In this document: positions 16,015 to 24,026 of the stretch, in pieces | Layout of the letters: the number at the start of each line of letters is the position of its first letter | Numbering within the stretch: the first letter of the stretch is position 1 | Assembly (NCBI GenBank): GCA_964482585.1 | Contig: CAYZYO010000020.1 | Location: 1-25,149 of the forward strand | Direction: 5' to 3' | Length of the DNA: 25,149 bases | Source: CAYZYO01 sp964482585 | GTDB taxonomy: Bacteria > Bacillota > Syntrophomonadia > Syntrophomonadales > Syntrophomonadaceae | Program-made: the position numbers and the translations under genes | The notes under the pieces: generated by a model | The model's input: only the letters and a program-made list of their open reading frames with translations | What the model was told of the DNA's origin: nothing | Database searches by the model: none

Positions 16015-16458
16015 ATGGATTCTTTGACTAAGCTTTTGGCCAAAAAAAATGAATTAGAACAAGTGATAAAAGAGAAAAAAGAAAACATTATGTACCCGAT
16101 AACTGAATCTACCAATGAATTATCAATGTATGATCAGCATCCGGGAGACATTGCTTCCGAAGTCTATGAAAGAGAAAAGGATTGCGGGCTTATAGAAATG
16201 TTGGAGTTGGAATTAGAAAAAACAGATGATGCCATAAGTCGTCTTCAGGGAGGGCAGTATGGGGTCTGTGAATCCTGTGGGAACCCAATAGAAAAATCCC
16301 GTCTGGATCGCCTGGTGAACACTACTCTTTGTGCTGGTTGCGCTAAATTAAGGCAGGATAAATATACCCGCCCAGCAGAGGAAGATATAGCATCAGCTGG
16401 AAATATGTCTGATGAAGGGGAAACAATTCAGATAGCAGGATATGAATTCTATGAATAA
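16015..16458 (+). CDS. yteA: YteA-like TraR/DksA zinc-finger protein
   Basis: A 147-residue protein. The N-terminal helical part carries QHPGDIASEVYEREKD (residues 41-56), the mark of the YteA sporulation branch, followed by the helix LEKTDDAISRLQGGQYGVCE and a C4 zinc finger (CESC at 82-85 and CAGC at 103-106). DksA-type proteins reach into the RNA polymerase secondary channel; YteA itself has no firmly known role, and the acidic coiled-coil tip of DksA is not obvious here. The ATG follows GAGGTG. Cotranscription with the DUF5665 gene is likely. A MITE-like repeat begins seven bases after the stop. Confidence 0.87.
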   Translation: MDSLTKLLAKKNELEQVIKEKKENIMYPITESTNELSMYDQHPGDIASEVYEREKDCGLIEMLELELEKTDDAISRLQGGQYGVCESCGNPIEKSRLDRLVNTTLCAGCAKLRQDKYTRPAEEDIASAGNMSDEGETIQIAGYEFYE

Positions 16459-16464
16459 AAGTTT

Positions 16465-16601
16465 GATTCCACTGCGCAAAGTAGTATTTATACAATATAT
16501 CTGAAGGAGACTTCAGTCTCCTCTAATACCGTTATTATTTGATTAGCCGGAGACTAAATTCTTGTCTACAATACAAGAATCAGAATTTTTGCAGTGGGAT
16601 C
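16465..16601 (+). mobile_element. MITE-like element, type A copy 1 (137 bp)
   Basis: Ends are inverted repeats GATTCCACTGC and GCAGTGGGATC (10 of 11 match), flanked on both sides by the direct repeat AAGTTT (16459-16464 and 16602-16607), a likely target-site duplication. Inside is the palindrome GGAGACTTCAGTCTCC (16506-16521) followed by TCTAATACCGTTATTATTTG. It encodes no protein, so any movement would need a transposase in trans. The rest of the space up to 16771 shows only the glycosyltransferase ribosome site. Confidence 0.8.
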
Positions 16602-16771
16602 AAGTTTACTTTCATGGGTTTAAGTTAAAAAATGGAGGTGGGGATCGAATCTAGGTTTTAACAAAATGTGTGTTTATTCTACAAACTTAAACATCTAATG
16701 TTAAATGTTGCTAATAATTTTTAAAAGGGTTATATTTAATATAGTATATACTTCAAAGGAGGTTAGCCGCG

Positions 16772-17968
16772 ATGAAGATTGGAATATTCACTGATAGCTA
16801 TAAACCGTATACCAGTGGTGTAGTTACCTCCATAATGACATTTAAGGAAGAATTAAGTAGGCTGGGACATGAAATATTTGTTTTTGCCCCTAAATATCCT
16901 CATTATAATGAAGATGAAGATGGGGTATACCGGTTTTATTCACTTCCGTCTCCTACAAATCCTGATTTTACTCTAGCTATTCCGATACTGCCTGGCCTGA
17001 ATATGCTAATAAAAAAGCTTAACCTGGATATAATTCATGTACATTCCCCATTTACTATGGGGAGAGTAGGACTGCGCTATGCCAGGAAATATAATATCCC
17101 TATTGTTTTTACTTTTCATACCTTATATGATCAATACGTACATTATGTACCGGTTGCTCACGAACTAGCCAAGGAAGTTACTATAAAGTATAGTGATTAT
17201 TTTTGCAATCAATGTGATCATGTTGTAGTACCAACTAGTGAAGTCGAACAGATTCTGCATAACCGTGAAGTAAAAACTCCGGTAACCGTAATACCAACTG
17301 GAGTACCACTGCACAAGTATACAAAAACAAATGGCAATTGGCTTCGTAGCCAGTATGATATCCCAGAAGGAACCAGGATACTACTGTTTGCAGGTAGGTT
17401 AACCAGGGAGAAAAATCTTGAGTTTCTCATTAAAGCATTCAAAAAAATAAAAAATGAAATAGTAAATACCTGCCTGGTTCTAACTGCTCAAGGGCCTCAG
17501 GAAAGCGAGTTAAAGAAACTGGTCCTCGATCTGGGCATGTCTTTAGAGAAAGATGTGATATTTACTGGTTCAGTTCCTTTTGATATCCTGGTAGATATTT
17601 ATTTTTCCTCAGACCTTTTTGTTTTTTCTTCTATGACTGAAACCCAGGGACTGGTGCTGATAGAAGCGATGGCTGCAGGATTACCGGTAGTAGCTGTTAG
17701 GGCGTACGGAGTACAAGATATGGTAGATAATGGTGTCAATGGATTTTTAACCAGTCCCAATCTTAATGATTTTGCTGATGCAGTATGTACACTTCTCCAG
17801 AATGATACAACCTATTGCAGGTTCCAGAAAAATGCCTTAAAGAAAGCTGAAAGTCTTTCATCTGCTAATATGGCTCAAAAGCTAGAAGCTCTATATAATA
17901 GACTATACGAAACCAATCGGCCCCGGCGCCATAGGACAATTGATATTACATCCTGGTTTGGTTCGTGA
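16772..17968 (+). CDS. GT4 family glycosyltransferase, probably glycolipid-forming
   Basis: A 398-residue GT-B enzyme. The N-terminal Rossmann domain starts MKIGIFTDSYKPYTSGVVTSI, with the acceptor-side motif NLDIIHVHSPFTMGRVGL and FTFHTLYDQYVHYVP. The C-terminal nucleotide-sugar domain has LLFAGRLTREKNLEFLIKAF, FTGSVP and the E-x7-E motif (TETQGLVLIEAMAAGLPVVAV). The N-terminal pattern resembles diacylglycerol and monoglucosyl-diacylglycerol glucosyltransferases of Firmicutes, so a membrane glycolipid product is a reasonable inference; the sugar and acceptor are not proven. A strong AAAGGAGG lies before the ATG. The gene stands alone, with a terminator after it and MITE-like elements on both sides. 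Confidence 0.88.
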   Translation: MKIGIFTDSYKPYTSGVVTSIMTFKEELSRLGHEIFVFAPKYPHYNEDEDGVYRFYSLPSPTNPDFTLAIPILPGLNMLIKKLNLDIIHVHSPFTMGRVGLRYARKYNIPIVFTFHTLYDQYVHYVPVAHELAKEVTIKYSDYFCNQCDHVVVPTSEVEQILHNREVKTPVTVIPTGVPLHKYTKTNGNWLRSQYDIPEGTRILLFAGRLTREKNLEFLIKAFKKIKNEIVNTCLVLTAQGPQESELKKLVLDLGMSLEKDVIFTGSVPFDILVDIYFSSDLFVFSSMTETQGLVLIEAMAAGLPVVAVRAYGVQDMVDNGVNGFLTSPNLNDFADAVCTLLQNDTTYCRFQKNALKKAESLSSANMAQKLEALYNRLYETNRPRRHRTIDITSWFGS

Positions 17969-17990
17969 TTAATTATTGGATAAGTTTGCA

Positions 17991-18017
17991 AGGCCTGTTT
18001 ACCACAGGTCTTTTTTT
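17991..18017 (+). terminator. Rho-independent terminator after the glycosyltransferase
   Basis: An 8-bp stem AGGCCTGT against ACAGGTCT (one G:T pair) with a 5-base loop, followed by a run of seven or more T. It ends 49 bases after the stop codon. Confidence 0.88.
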
Positions 18018-18048
18018 ATGGTTCAAAAGTTGAGGGATTTGCATAATT

Positions 18049-18173
18049 GATTCCACTGCGAAAAATATTATACATTATATATTGTAGAGAGACTTTAGTC
18101 TCCCCTAAATACCGTTATTATTTGGCTCGTAGGATAGCCCCTATTTATAAGAATTAGAGTTTTTGCAGTGGAA
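18049..18173 (+). mobile_element. MITE-like element, type A copy 2 (125 bp)
   Basis: Left end GATTCCACTGCG, right end TTTTTGCAGTGGAA (inverted), flanked by the direct repeat CATAATT (18042-18048 and 18174-18180). It shares with copy 1 the palindromic core (AGAGACTTTAGTCTCC, 18088-18103) and the adjacent CTAAATACCGTTATTATTTGG in the same orientation, while the outer parts are diverged. It is non-coding. Confidence 0.82.
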
Positions 18174-18199
18174 CATAATTACTAGTTTATGTTATTAAA

Positions 18200-18291
18200 A
18201 CTGTTGCATCCGTAGAGGAGACTTCAGTCTCCGACTTAAATCCTGAAGCCAAGTGACATAGTGATTTTTTAAATTATGCAAAACTATCAAG
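18200..18291 (+). repeat. Dispersed non-coding repeat, type B copy 3
   Basis: Begins ACTGTTGCATCCGTAGA, has the core GGAGACTTCAGTCTCC (18217-18232), then GACTTAAATCCTGAAGCCAAGTGACATAG and ends AAATTATGCAAAACTATCAA. Order and sequence follow copy 1 at 1800-1946 but with internal deletions. Downstream, 18321-18335 (AGTTTTGCAGTAGAA) resembles a lone right end of the type A element. The remainder of 18181-18367 has no gene. Confidence 0.6.
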
Positions 18292-18367
18292 AAAAATATT
18301 TGATAAATTTTATTTTCTAAAGTTTTGCAGTAGAATAGGTAATATGAAAAAATACGGGGTAGATTAA

Positions 18368-19756
18368 ATGAATAAATTACAATTAATGCTGGCGGTAATA
18401 GTAGGGAAATTGGCTATTTTATTAAGCCGGAGGTTAGGCAATCAGGGAAGCGATTTTCCGGGCAAGCTGGCCAGAAAAATATATCCATCTATTCTGCAAG
18501 ATTTAGCTGGTCATATAACAGATGACATTATTATTATAACTGGTACTAACGGTAAAACTACAACTACTAATATGATTGCTGAAATCATTAAAGAAAAGGG
18601 TTACAGCTTTATACATAATCAAGCTGGTGCGAACTTAATATCTGGGATTACCACTGCTTTTATAGAAAAAAATAATTTTGCTGGTACTCGCAAATTTAAT
18701 TACGCACTTTTAGAGACAGATGAAGCTAATGTTCCCCTGCTGCTTAAGGAAATAAAACCTAGTGTACTCCTTATAACTAATTTTTTTCGAGATCAGCTGG
18801 ACAGATATGGAGAGCTGGACCATACAATTAACTTGATAAAAGATGCGGTAAGACACACTGGTATAGAGTTGATTCTTAATGCCGATGACCCCTTAGTTGC
18901 ACATTTCCAGAGAGAAACCGGGCTTCACTGCTGGTATTATGGATTTACAGATACCATTTATGATTCCAGCGAAAGCTGTGAAAGTAGAGAAGGAAGATAT
19001 TGCGTTTTTTGCGGACAGGAGCTTATCTACAAGAGATATCACTATGCTCAACTGGGAAAATTCAGCTGTCCTGGATGTGGTAACCAGAACCCGAGCTGCA
19101 ACTTTACCGGGCAGGAACTTATTATGCATCCCAGTATTGAATTTAGAATCAACGATATTAGAATCAATAGTCCTTATCAAGGCTTTTATAATGCCTATAA
19201 CATACTTGCAGCAGTTAGTGTTTGCAAACTGTTGGGAATTCAAAATGAAATAATAGAAGGTGCGATTGCCAGGTATCAGCCTCGTGCTGGTAGAATGGAA
19301 AACTTTATAATTAACGGGAAGAGAACAATTTTAATACTGGTAAAGAATCCTGCAGCATTAAATCAGACCCTATCAACTCTATTATATGATCCGGCGAAAA
19401 AGAGCCTGTTTTTTGCCCTGAATGATAATGCAGCCGATGGACGGGATATTTCCTGGATTTGGGACGCAGATGTGGAGATAATAAATGATGAAACAGCCAA
19501 TATTGATGGTATTATTTGCTCTGGACAAAGAAGTGGAGATATTGCAGTACGCATTAAATATTCTGGGTTCAATGAAAACGATATAATTATTAAATCAGAT
19601 TTACAAAGTGGAATAGAAGAGGCAATTAAGAAAAACAGTGAGGCTAGTTATATTCTATCTACTTATACGGCACTCTTTGAATGTCGCCGTATATTACAAA
19701 AATTAGAGGGTACATCGTTACCCATTATAGAACAACAAAGGCAAGTTCAGGAATAA
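18368..19756 (+). CDS. murT: Lipid II isoglutaminyl synthase, MurT subunit
   Basis: A 462-residue Mur-ligase-like protein. The P-loop is GTNGKTTTT (residues 59-67) in the central ATPase domain; a four-cysteine zinc ribbon (Cys212, Cys215, Cys234, Cys237) is inserted as in known MurT proteins. The C-terminal DUF1727 domain contains ADGRDISWIWD (356-366), whose Asp360 probably corresponds to the aspartate that completes the GatD catalytic triad. With GatD it amidates the alpha-carboxyl of D-Glu in lipid II using ATP and glutamine, which is needed for efficient transpeptidation. The ribosome site before the ATG is weak (GGGGT). gatD follows after 39 bases. Confidence 0.96.
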   Translation: MNKLQLMLAVIVGKLAILLSRRLGNQGSDFPGKLARKIYPSILQDLAGHITDDIIIITGTNGKTTTTNMIAEIIKEKGYSFIHNQAGANLISGITTAFIEKNNFAGTRKFNYALLETDEANVPLLLKEIKPSVLLITNFFRDQLDRYGELDHTINLIKDAVRHTGIELILNADDPLVAHFQRETGLHCWYYGFTDTIYDSSESCESREGRYCVFCGQELIYKRYHYAQLGKFSCPGCGNQNPSCNFTGQELIMHPSIEFRINDIRINSPYQGFYNAYNILAAVSVCKLLGIQNEIIEGAIARYQPRAGRMENFIINGKRTILILVKNPAALNQTLSTLLYDPAKKSLFFALNDNAADGRDISWIWDADVEIINDETANIDGIICSGQRSGDIAVRIKYSGFNENDIIIKSDLQSGIEEAIKKNSEASYILSTYTALFECRRILQKLEGTSLPIIEQQRQVQE

Positions 19757-19795
19757 CCAAAAACCAATTGCACCTTATAAAAGAGGGAGAGAAAA

Positions 19796-20533
19796 ATGAC
19801 TGAATTTACTATAGCTCATATGTATCCAGACTTAATGAATCTTTATGGCGACCGGGGTAATCTTATATGCCTGAAAAAAAGAATTGAATGGTATGGATAT
19901 AAATGTACTATAAAGATAATCCGGATGGGGCAAAGCCTTGATTATAGTAATATAGATATGGTCTTTATTGGCGGTGGCTCTGACCGTGAACAGGCGTTGG
20001 TTTGCCACGACCTGATAAAGAAAAAGGATGATCTAATGGTGGCAATAGAATCCGGGCTGCCTATGCTTTGTATTTGTGGGGCCTATCAACTACTGGGAAA
20101 AGCTTATTTATCACATGATGAAAGACTATTAAATGGCCTGGGTTTATTAGACTTCTATACCCGGGGTGAGCAAAAGCGGCTTATAGGTAATGTTGTTATT
20201 AACTCTGAAATATACGGACAAAATGTAAGTGTAGTGGGTTTTGAAAATCATAGTGGACGTACCTATTTTGATGACCAAAGGCTTAAGCCTTTTGGAAAAG
20301 TAATCAAAGGGTATGGCAATAATGGAGAAGATAATACTGAAGGAATAGCATATAATAACCTGATTGGCACCTATCTGCATGGTCCTCTACTTCCTAAAAA
20401 TCCGGCAATTACTGATTACTTTATAAAAACTATGGCAGACAGAAAAGGGCTAACAATTGAAAACAGGCTTGATGATTATATAGAAAACTTTGCGCAAGAA
20501 CAGGTGAAAAATAAAATCCTTAAGCAGCAATAG
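19796..20533 (+). CDS. gatD: Lipid II isoglutaminyl synthase, GatD glutaminase subunit
   Basis: A 245-residue class I glutamine-amidotransferase-like protein of the CobB/CobQ type. The nucleophile is Cys94 in MLCICGAYQLLG and the paired histidine is His195 in GTYLHGPLLPKNP. The N-terminus MTEFTIAHMYPDLMNLYGDRGN is typical for GatD. It releases ammonia from glutamine and passes it to MurT. The start follows a purine-rich GAGGGAGAG stretch. The pair forms an operon; no clear terminator follows, and the next gene lies in the same direction after about 200 bases. Confidence 0.97.
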   Translation: MTEFTIAHMYPDLMNLYGDRGNLICLKKRIEWYGYKCTIKIIRMGQSLDYSNIDMVFIGGGSDREQALVCHDLIKKKDDLMVAIESGLPMLCICGAYQLLGKAYLSHDERLLNGLGLLDFYTRGEQKRLIGNVVINSEIYGQNVSVVGFENHSGRTYFDDQRLKPFGKVIKGYGNNGEDNTEGIAYNNLIGTYLHGPLLPKNPAITDYFIKTMADRKGLTIENRLDDYIENFAQEQVKNKILKQQ

Positions 20534-20671
20534 TATCCAGGGGGAGTAAGTCGTTTTTTTATTGGCTAGGTTGTGTATTAATCGATACTATCTAATTTAT
20601 TGCGGTCAAATAGATTAGATCCGATTTAAGATACAAGATCAGGAAACAATTGTATATATCGCAATATCAGG

Positions 20672-20714
20672 GGCAGAATACTAACAAAACGCAAAAACAA
20701 AGGAGTGTTCTGCC
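20672..20714 (+). promoter_or_regulatory. Hairpin around the ribosome site of the prenyl synthase gene
   Basis: Arms GGCAGAATAC (20672-20681) and GTGTTCTGCC (20705-20714) form a 10-bp stem with one G:U pair. The loop contains AAAGGA and the 3' arm begins within the AGGAG ribosome site. It could tune translation of the gene that follows. The rest of 20534-20671 contains only an imperfect ATCTAAT/ATTAGAT inverted repeat (20590-20620). Confidence 0.45.
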
Positions 20715-20732
20715 ATCAGTGTTAATACCGCT

Positions 20733-21743
20733 TTGAAAATAGAACCTTTTCCTATTGAATTGATAAAAGATCGCATGAAAGATATATTAAAAACCAATAT
20801 TTATGATATCGATACTATTTTAGAGTATCTATTAGCAACTAATGGGAAAATGATTAGGCCCAGGCTGGTTTACCTTACTGCATCTTTATATCCCCATAAT
20901 ACTTTAATAATCACAGATATTGCGGTTGCAGTAGAATTAATCCATATGGCTTCATTGGTACATGATGATGTTATTGACCATGCATCTATTAGAAGAGGAG
21001 CTGAGAGTATTAACAGCCGCTGGGGAAATCAAATCAGTGTTCTAACGGGTGATTATCTATTTGCTACTGCTTTTAACCTTATCAATAAACATAATCAAAG
21101 CGAAATAATGGACAGTATAACTGAAACTATACAGATCATGTGTTCTGGAGAAATAAAGCAGCTATCAATGAGTTATAACATTGATCTAACTGAAGAAGAC
21201 TATTTTGACAAAACCTATAGAAAAACAGCCTGCTTATTTGCTTCCAGCTGCAAAGTAGGTGCCCTTACGAGTTCTATGCCTCCTGACGAAATATCCAGTA
21301 TCGAACAATATGGTTTATGCCTGGGATATGCTTATCAAATAATAGATGATGTTTTAGATTTCGTTTCCGACTCCAGTCTTTTAGGAAAACCTGCAGGAAA
21401 TGATCTATTGCAGGGGAATATAACCCTGCCGGTAATACTGGCTCTCAGGAATGAAGAATACGGTTTAAAACTAAGACAGCTGTTGCAAAGAGATAGTCTT
21501 AATAAAGATAGAATACCACGGGTATTAGAAATTATGTTAAAAACCGGGGCGATTAAAGAGTCTATAGAGCGTTCCCAACTGTATATGCGGCTCGGGTTAA
21601 AAATACTTGATCAAATTACTGCCGGTCCAGCCTTGCAGGAATTAAAAGATACAAGCGAACATCTAATAAAAGGATATTACGAAAAATTGGATAAGTTTGG
21701 AGGAAGTTATGATGGGAGGCCTGAAGGTGGCAATTCCTATTAA
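20733..21743 (+). CDS. Long-chain polyprenyl diphosphate synthase (HepT/IspB type)
   Basis: A trans-prenyltransferase of 336 residues from the TTG at 20733. GKMIRPRLV (38-46) binds isopentenyl diphosphate; the first aspartate motif is DDVID (78-82) with RRG after it, and the second is DDVLD (205-209). Small residues (HMASLVHDD) before the first motif suggest a long chain product. It condenses isopentenyl diphosphate onto an allylic primer, giving the side chain of menaquinone or a C35-type substrate. The start is uncertain: the AGGAG at 20701-20705 is far from TTG, and the only in-frame codon at normal distance is ATC at 20715. It overlaps the terpene synthase gene, whose expected substrate is such a chain. 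No HepS partner gene is visible. Confidence 0.9.
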   Translation: MKIEPFPIELIKDRMKDILKTNIYDIDTILEYLLATNGKMIRPRLVYLTASLYPHNTLIITDIAVAVELIHMASLVHDDVIDHASIRRGAESINSRWGNQISVLTGDYLFATAFNLINKHNQSEIMDSITETIQIMCSGEIKQLSMSYNIDLTEEDYFDKTYRKTACLFASSCKVGALTSSMPPDEISSIEQYGLCLGYAYQIIDDVLDFVSDSSLLGKPAGNDLLQGNITLPVILALRNEEYGLKLRQLLQRDSLNKDRIPRVLEIMLKTGAIKESIERSQLYMRLGLKILDQITAGPALQELKDTSEHLIKGYYEKLDKFGGSYDGRPEGGNSY

Positions 21744-22827
21744 AGACGCCAAATTAAAGCCTCATATTACTGAAAGTATGAAACAGGATAGCCGGGGAAA
21801 AATTCTCTGGCATTTTATTGTGCATACCTTGCCTGGAGTACAAACCCTGCTGAATCAATGGAAAAGACAGGCAGCCAGCTGTAGTGATGTTCAACTCTAC
21901 AAGCAGGCCGTTGCCAGTTTACAAACCAAAGCATTTCACTGCCAGGGAGGAGCAGTTTTTGCTGTACCCTACAAAGCCCAGGAAGATGTTCTGTTAAGAT
22001 TAATAGTGGCTTATCAAACTATATGTGATTACCTGGATAACTTATGTGACCGGGCAGGATGTACTGATGGCAATGCCTTTTTACAGCTTCACCAGGCACT
22101 TATAGATGCTTTATCTCCCGGCAGTAAACCGGTTGATTACTATCAATATTATCCGTTTAAAAATGATGGGGGTTATTTGGAGAAGTTGGTTAACGAGTGC
22201 AGGCTATGTGTAGAAAAGCTTCCAGCCTTCCATATGGTGCATGAAGCTGTAATCAACCTGGCCGATGATTACATCCAGCTCCAGGTAAAAAAGCACATTG
22301 AATGGGATAAGAGAGAAAAAGTACTAATAAAATGGGCAGAAAAACATATTATAGATTATCCAGGTCTTAAGTGGCAGGAATTCTCTGCTGCTTGTGGATC
22401 AACCCTGGGATTATTTGCATTATTGGGGTTGGCATCTGAAGAAAGGGTTGAGCAACAAGAGGTTCAAAACACAGTCAGGGCTTATTTTCCATGGATATGC
22501 GGGCTGCATATTCTGCTGGATTACTTAATTGATCAGGCAGAAGACCGTGCAGGCAAAGACTTGAACTTTACCTTTTATTATGCTAATCAAGAAGAACTGG
22601 TAAAAAGGCTTAAACTATTCGTGGCAAAATCACATACACATGCTAAAAAGCTTTCTCATCCGGTATTTGGCAGGACAGTAGTGGAAGGGCTTCTGGCTAT
22701 GTATCTCTCAGACAAAAAAGTTAAACAACAGGGCTTTAAGAAAATAGCTTATGAATTAATAAATCAATCTGGTCCCGGTGCCTGGAGGACCTATCAGTTG
22801 TGTTCTGTAGTACGGAAATTCCTTTAA
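21709..22827 (+). CDS. YtpB-type (DUF2600) tetraprenyl-beta-curcumene synthase-like terpene synthase
   Basis: A 372-residue protein. The aspartate motifs typical of DUF2600 are present: QTICDYLDNLCDRAG (residues 103-117) and LHILLDYLIDQAEDRAG near 255-271; GAVFAVPY and GPGAWRTYQLC are further family blocks. YtpB of Bacillus cyclises heptaprenyl diphosphate (C35) to tetraprenyl-beta-curcumene, a precursor of sesquarterpenes. The same or a related reaction is likely here, at the membrane. The start is one of two adjacent ATGs (21709 or 21712) after GGAGG; an upstream TTG (21697) overlaps the site. The gene overlaps the prenyl synthase by 35 bases, which indicates coupling. Confidence 0.88.
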   Translation: MMGGLKVAIPIKDAKLKPHITESMKQDSRGKILWHFIVHTLPGVQTLLNQWKRQAASCSDVQLYKQAVASLQTKAFHCQGGAVFAVPYKAQEDVLLRLIVAYQTICDYLDNLCDRAGCTDGNAFLQLHQALIDALSPGSKPVDYYQYYPFKNDGGYLEKLVNECRLCVEKLPAFHMVHEAVINLADDYIQLQVKKHIEWDKREKVLIKWAEKHIIDYPGLKWQEFSAACGSTLGLFALLGLASEERVEQQEVQNTVRAYFPWICGLHILLDYLIDQAEDRAGKDLNFTFYYANQEELVKRLKLFVAKSHTHAKKLSHPVFGRTVVEGLLAMYLSDKKVKQQGFKKIAYELINQSGPGAWRTYQLCSVVRKFL

Positions 22828-22927
22828 ACTCATAGCTGCTTGGTAAAAGAAGAGAGAAACACTTACGGTTAGAACCCTTAATGAAAGGTCAGGCTATAAG
22901 CTAAAAATCATTAAAGTTTTTTCACGC

Positions 22928-22958
22928 CAACTACTTACATTTTATTGTAGTTGCTTTT
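22928..22958 (+). terminator. Probable terminator after the terpene synthase gene
   Basis: A 7-bp stem CAACTAC against GTAGTTG (22928-22934 with 22947-22953), 12-base loop, followed by CTTTT. It lies 100 bases after the stop codon and before the AIM24-like gene. Confidence 0.5.
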
Positions 22959-23011
22959 AATCTAGATTATTATTGAACTATAAATTTTTCTTAAGAGAGG
23001 AGTTAATAAAA

Positions 23012-23779
23012 ATGGCTGATATAATAGACCATCAGATATTTGGGGATGATATGCAAATCGTGGAAATTGAACTTGATCCGGGTGAAGGAGTACGGGCGGA
23101 AGCAGGAGCCATGATGTACATGGATCAAAACATAGAAATGCAGACTTCCACTGGAGGTGGAATATTTAAGGGGTTTAAACGGGCTGTTACTGGAGAAAGT
23201 TTTTTCATTACCACCTTCATGAATAACGGCCGCGGTAAGCAGCACGTTGCTTTTGGGGCTCCTTATCCGGGGAAAATAATACCGGTTGACCTGGGGATGT
23301 TTAATGGAAAAATACTATGCCAGAAGGATGCCTTTCTTTGTGCTGCCCGTGGAATTGAGGTTGAATTAGCTTTTACTAAACGTATTGGTGCAGGCCTATT
23401 TGGTGGTGAAGGCTTTATCCTTCAGAGACTTGAAGGAGATGGTATGGCCTTTATCCATGCTGGAGGCACCTTGATTGAAAAGAATCTTACTTCCGGAGAA
23501 ATGCTCCGGGTTGATACCGGGTGTCTGGCAGCACTTGCCACATCTGTTGACTACGATATTCAATTTGTCGGGGGATTTAAAAACGCCCTATTTGGTGGAG
23601 AAGGAATTTTCCTGGCTAAATTAACCGGACCTGGAAAAGTATACCTGCAGAGTCTACCCTTTTCCCGTCTGGCTGACCGCATTTTTGCTGCTGGACGTTT
23701 TCAAAACAAAGGAGAAAGCAAAGGTGTTGGAGGTGTAGGCGGCAATATCCTGGGTAATTTCTTGGGCGGTGATAGATAA
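23012..23779 (+). CDS. AIM24/TIGR00266 family protein
   Basis: A 255-residue beta-rich protein. The ATG at 23012 follows AGAGGAG by nine bases; an in-frame ATG at 22973 has no ribosome site and adds unconserved residues. Family marks are VEIELDPGEGVRAEAGAMMYMD, GGIFKGFKRAVTGESFFITTF, GAGLFGGEGFILQRLEGDG, FIHAGGTLIEKNL, VDTGCLAAL and VGGFKNALFGGEGIFLAKLTGPG. The C-terminus is glycine-rich, as is common here. No enzymatic function is known for the family; the yeast relative acts in mitochondrial inner-membrane organisation. It stands alone between a terminator and a repeat-rich spacer. Confidence 0.9.
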   Translation: MADIIDHQIFGDDMQIVEIELDPGEGVRAEAGAMMYMDQNIEMQTSTGGGIFKGFKRAVTGESFFITTFMNNGRGKQHVAFGAPYPGKIIPVDLGMFNGKILCQKDAFLCAARGIEVELAFTKRIGAGLFGGEGFILQRLEGDGMAFIHAGGTLIEKNLTSGEMLRVDTGCLAALATSVDYDIQFVGGFKNALFGGEGIFLAKLTGPGKVYLQSLPFSRLADRIFAAGRFQNKGESKGVGGVGGNILGNFLGGDR

Positions 23780-23875
23780 TTATAAAAGCAGGACTTGCTA
23801 AAACGGATTAATTTTAATTTGTTTTAAAAGATACTTTCTTAAAGAATGGCTGTTCACTCACATATGAGGCTTTTC

Positions 23876-23950
23876 CATAATAGCTATTATATATTATCAA
23901 AATACCTGTACCCTGAAGAAATCCGTGGAGAGGAGACTTCAGTCTCCGGG
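23876..23950 (+). repeat. Dispersed non-coding repeat, type B-like fragment
   Basis: Left block CATAATAGCTATTATATATTAT matches the left side of copy 1 at 1800, and the right block CCGTGGAGA leads into the core GGAGACTTCAGTCTCC (23932-23947). Beyond the core the sequence changes to a C-rich stretch not found in the other copies. A second, shorter core (GACTCCAGTC, 24028-24037) closes that stretch. Confidence 0.55.
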
Positions 23951-24026
23951 CTGATAGTCTCCTGCCTCTTACTACTGACCCTGCCTCCTCCACCCCTCTG
24001 CTCCCTTCGCATCTTCCGCCCCCCGT
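23951..24026. other. Pyrimidine-rich, C-rich insert between two repeat cores
   Basis: About five of every six bases are C or T on the plus strand, with C clearly over-represented, in an otherwise AT-rich window. It lies between the cores at 23932-23947 and 24028-24037. No coding function is supported. The stretch from 24040 to 24126 shows nothing I can identify. Confidence 0.6.

Noticed and set aside
18893..19253. Long open frames on both strands inside murT
   Set aside because: Shadows of the murT reading frame; the motifs and start site support murT only.
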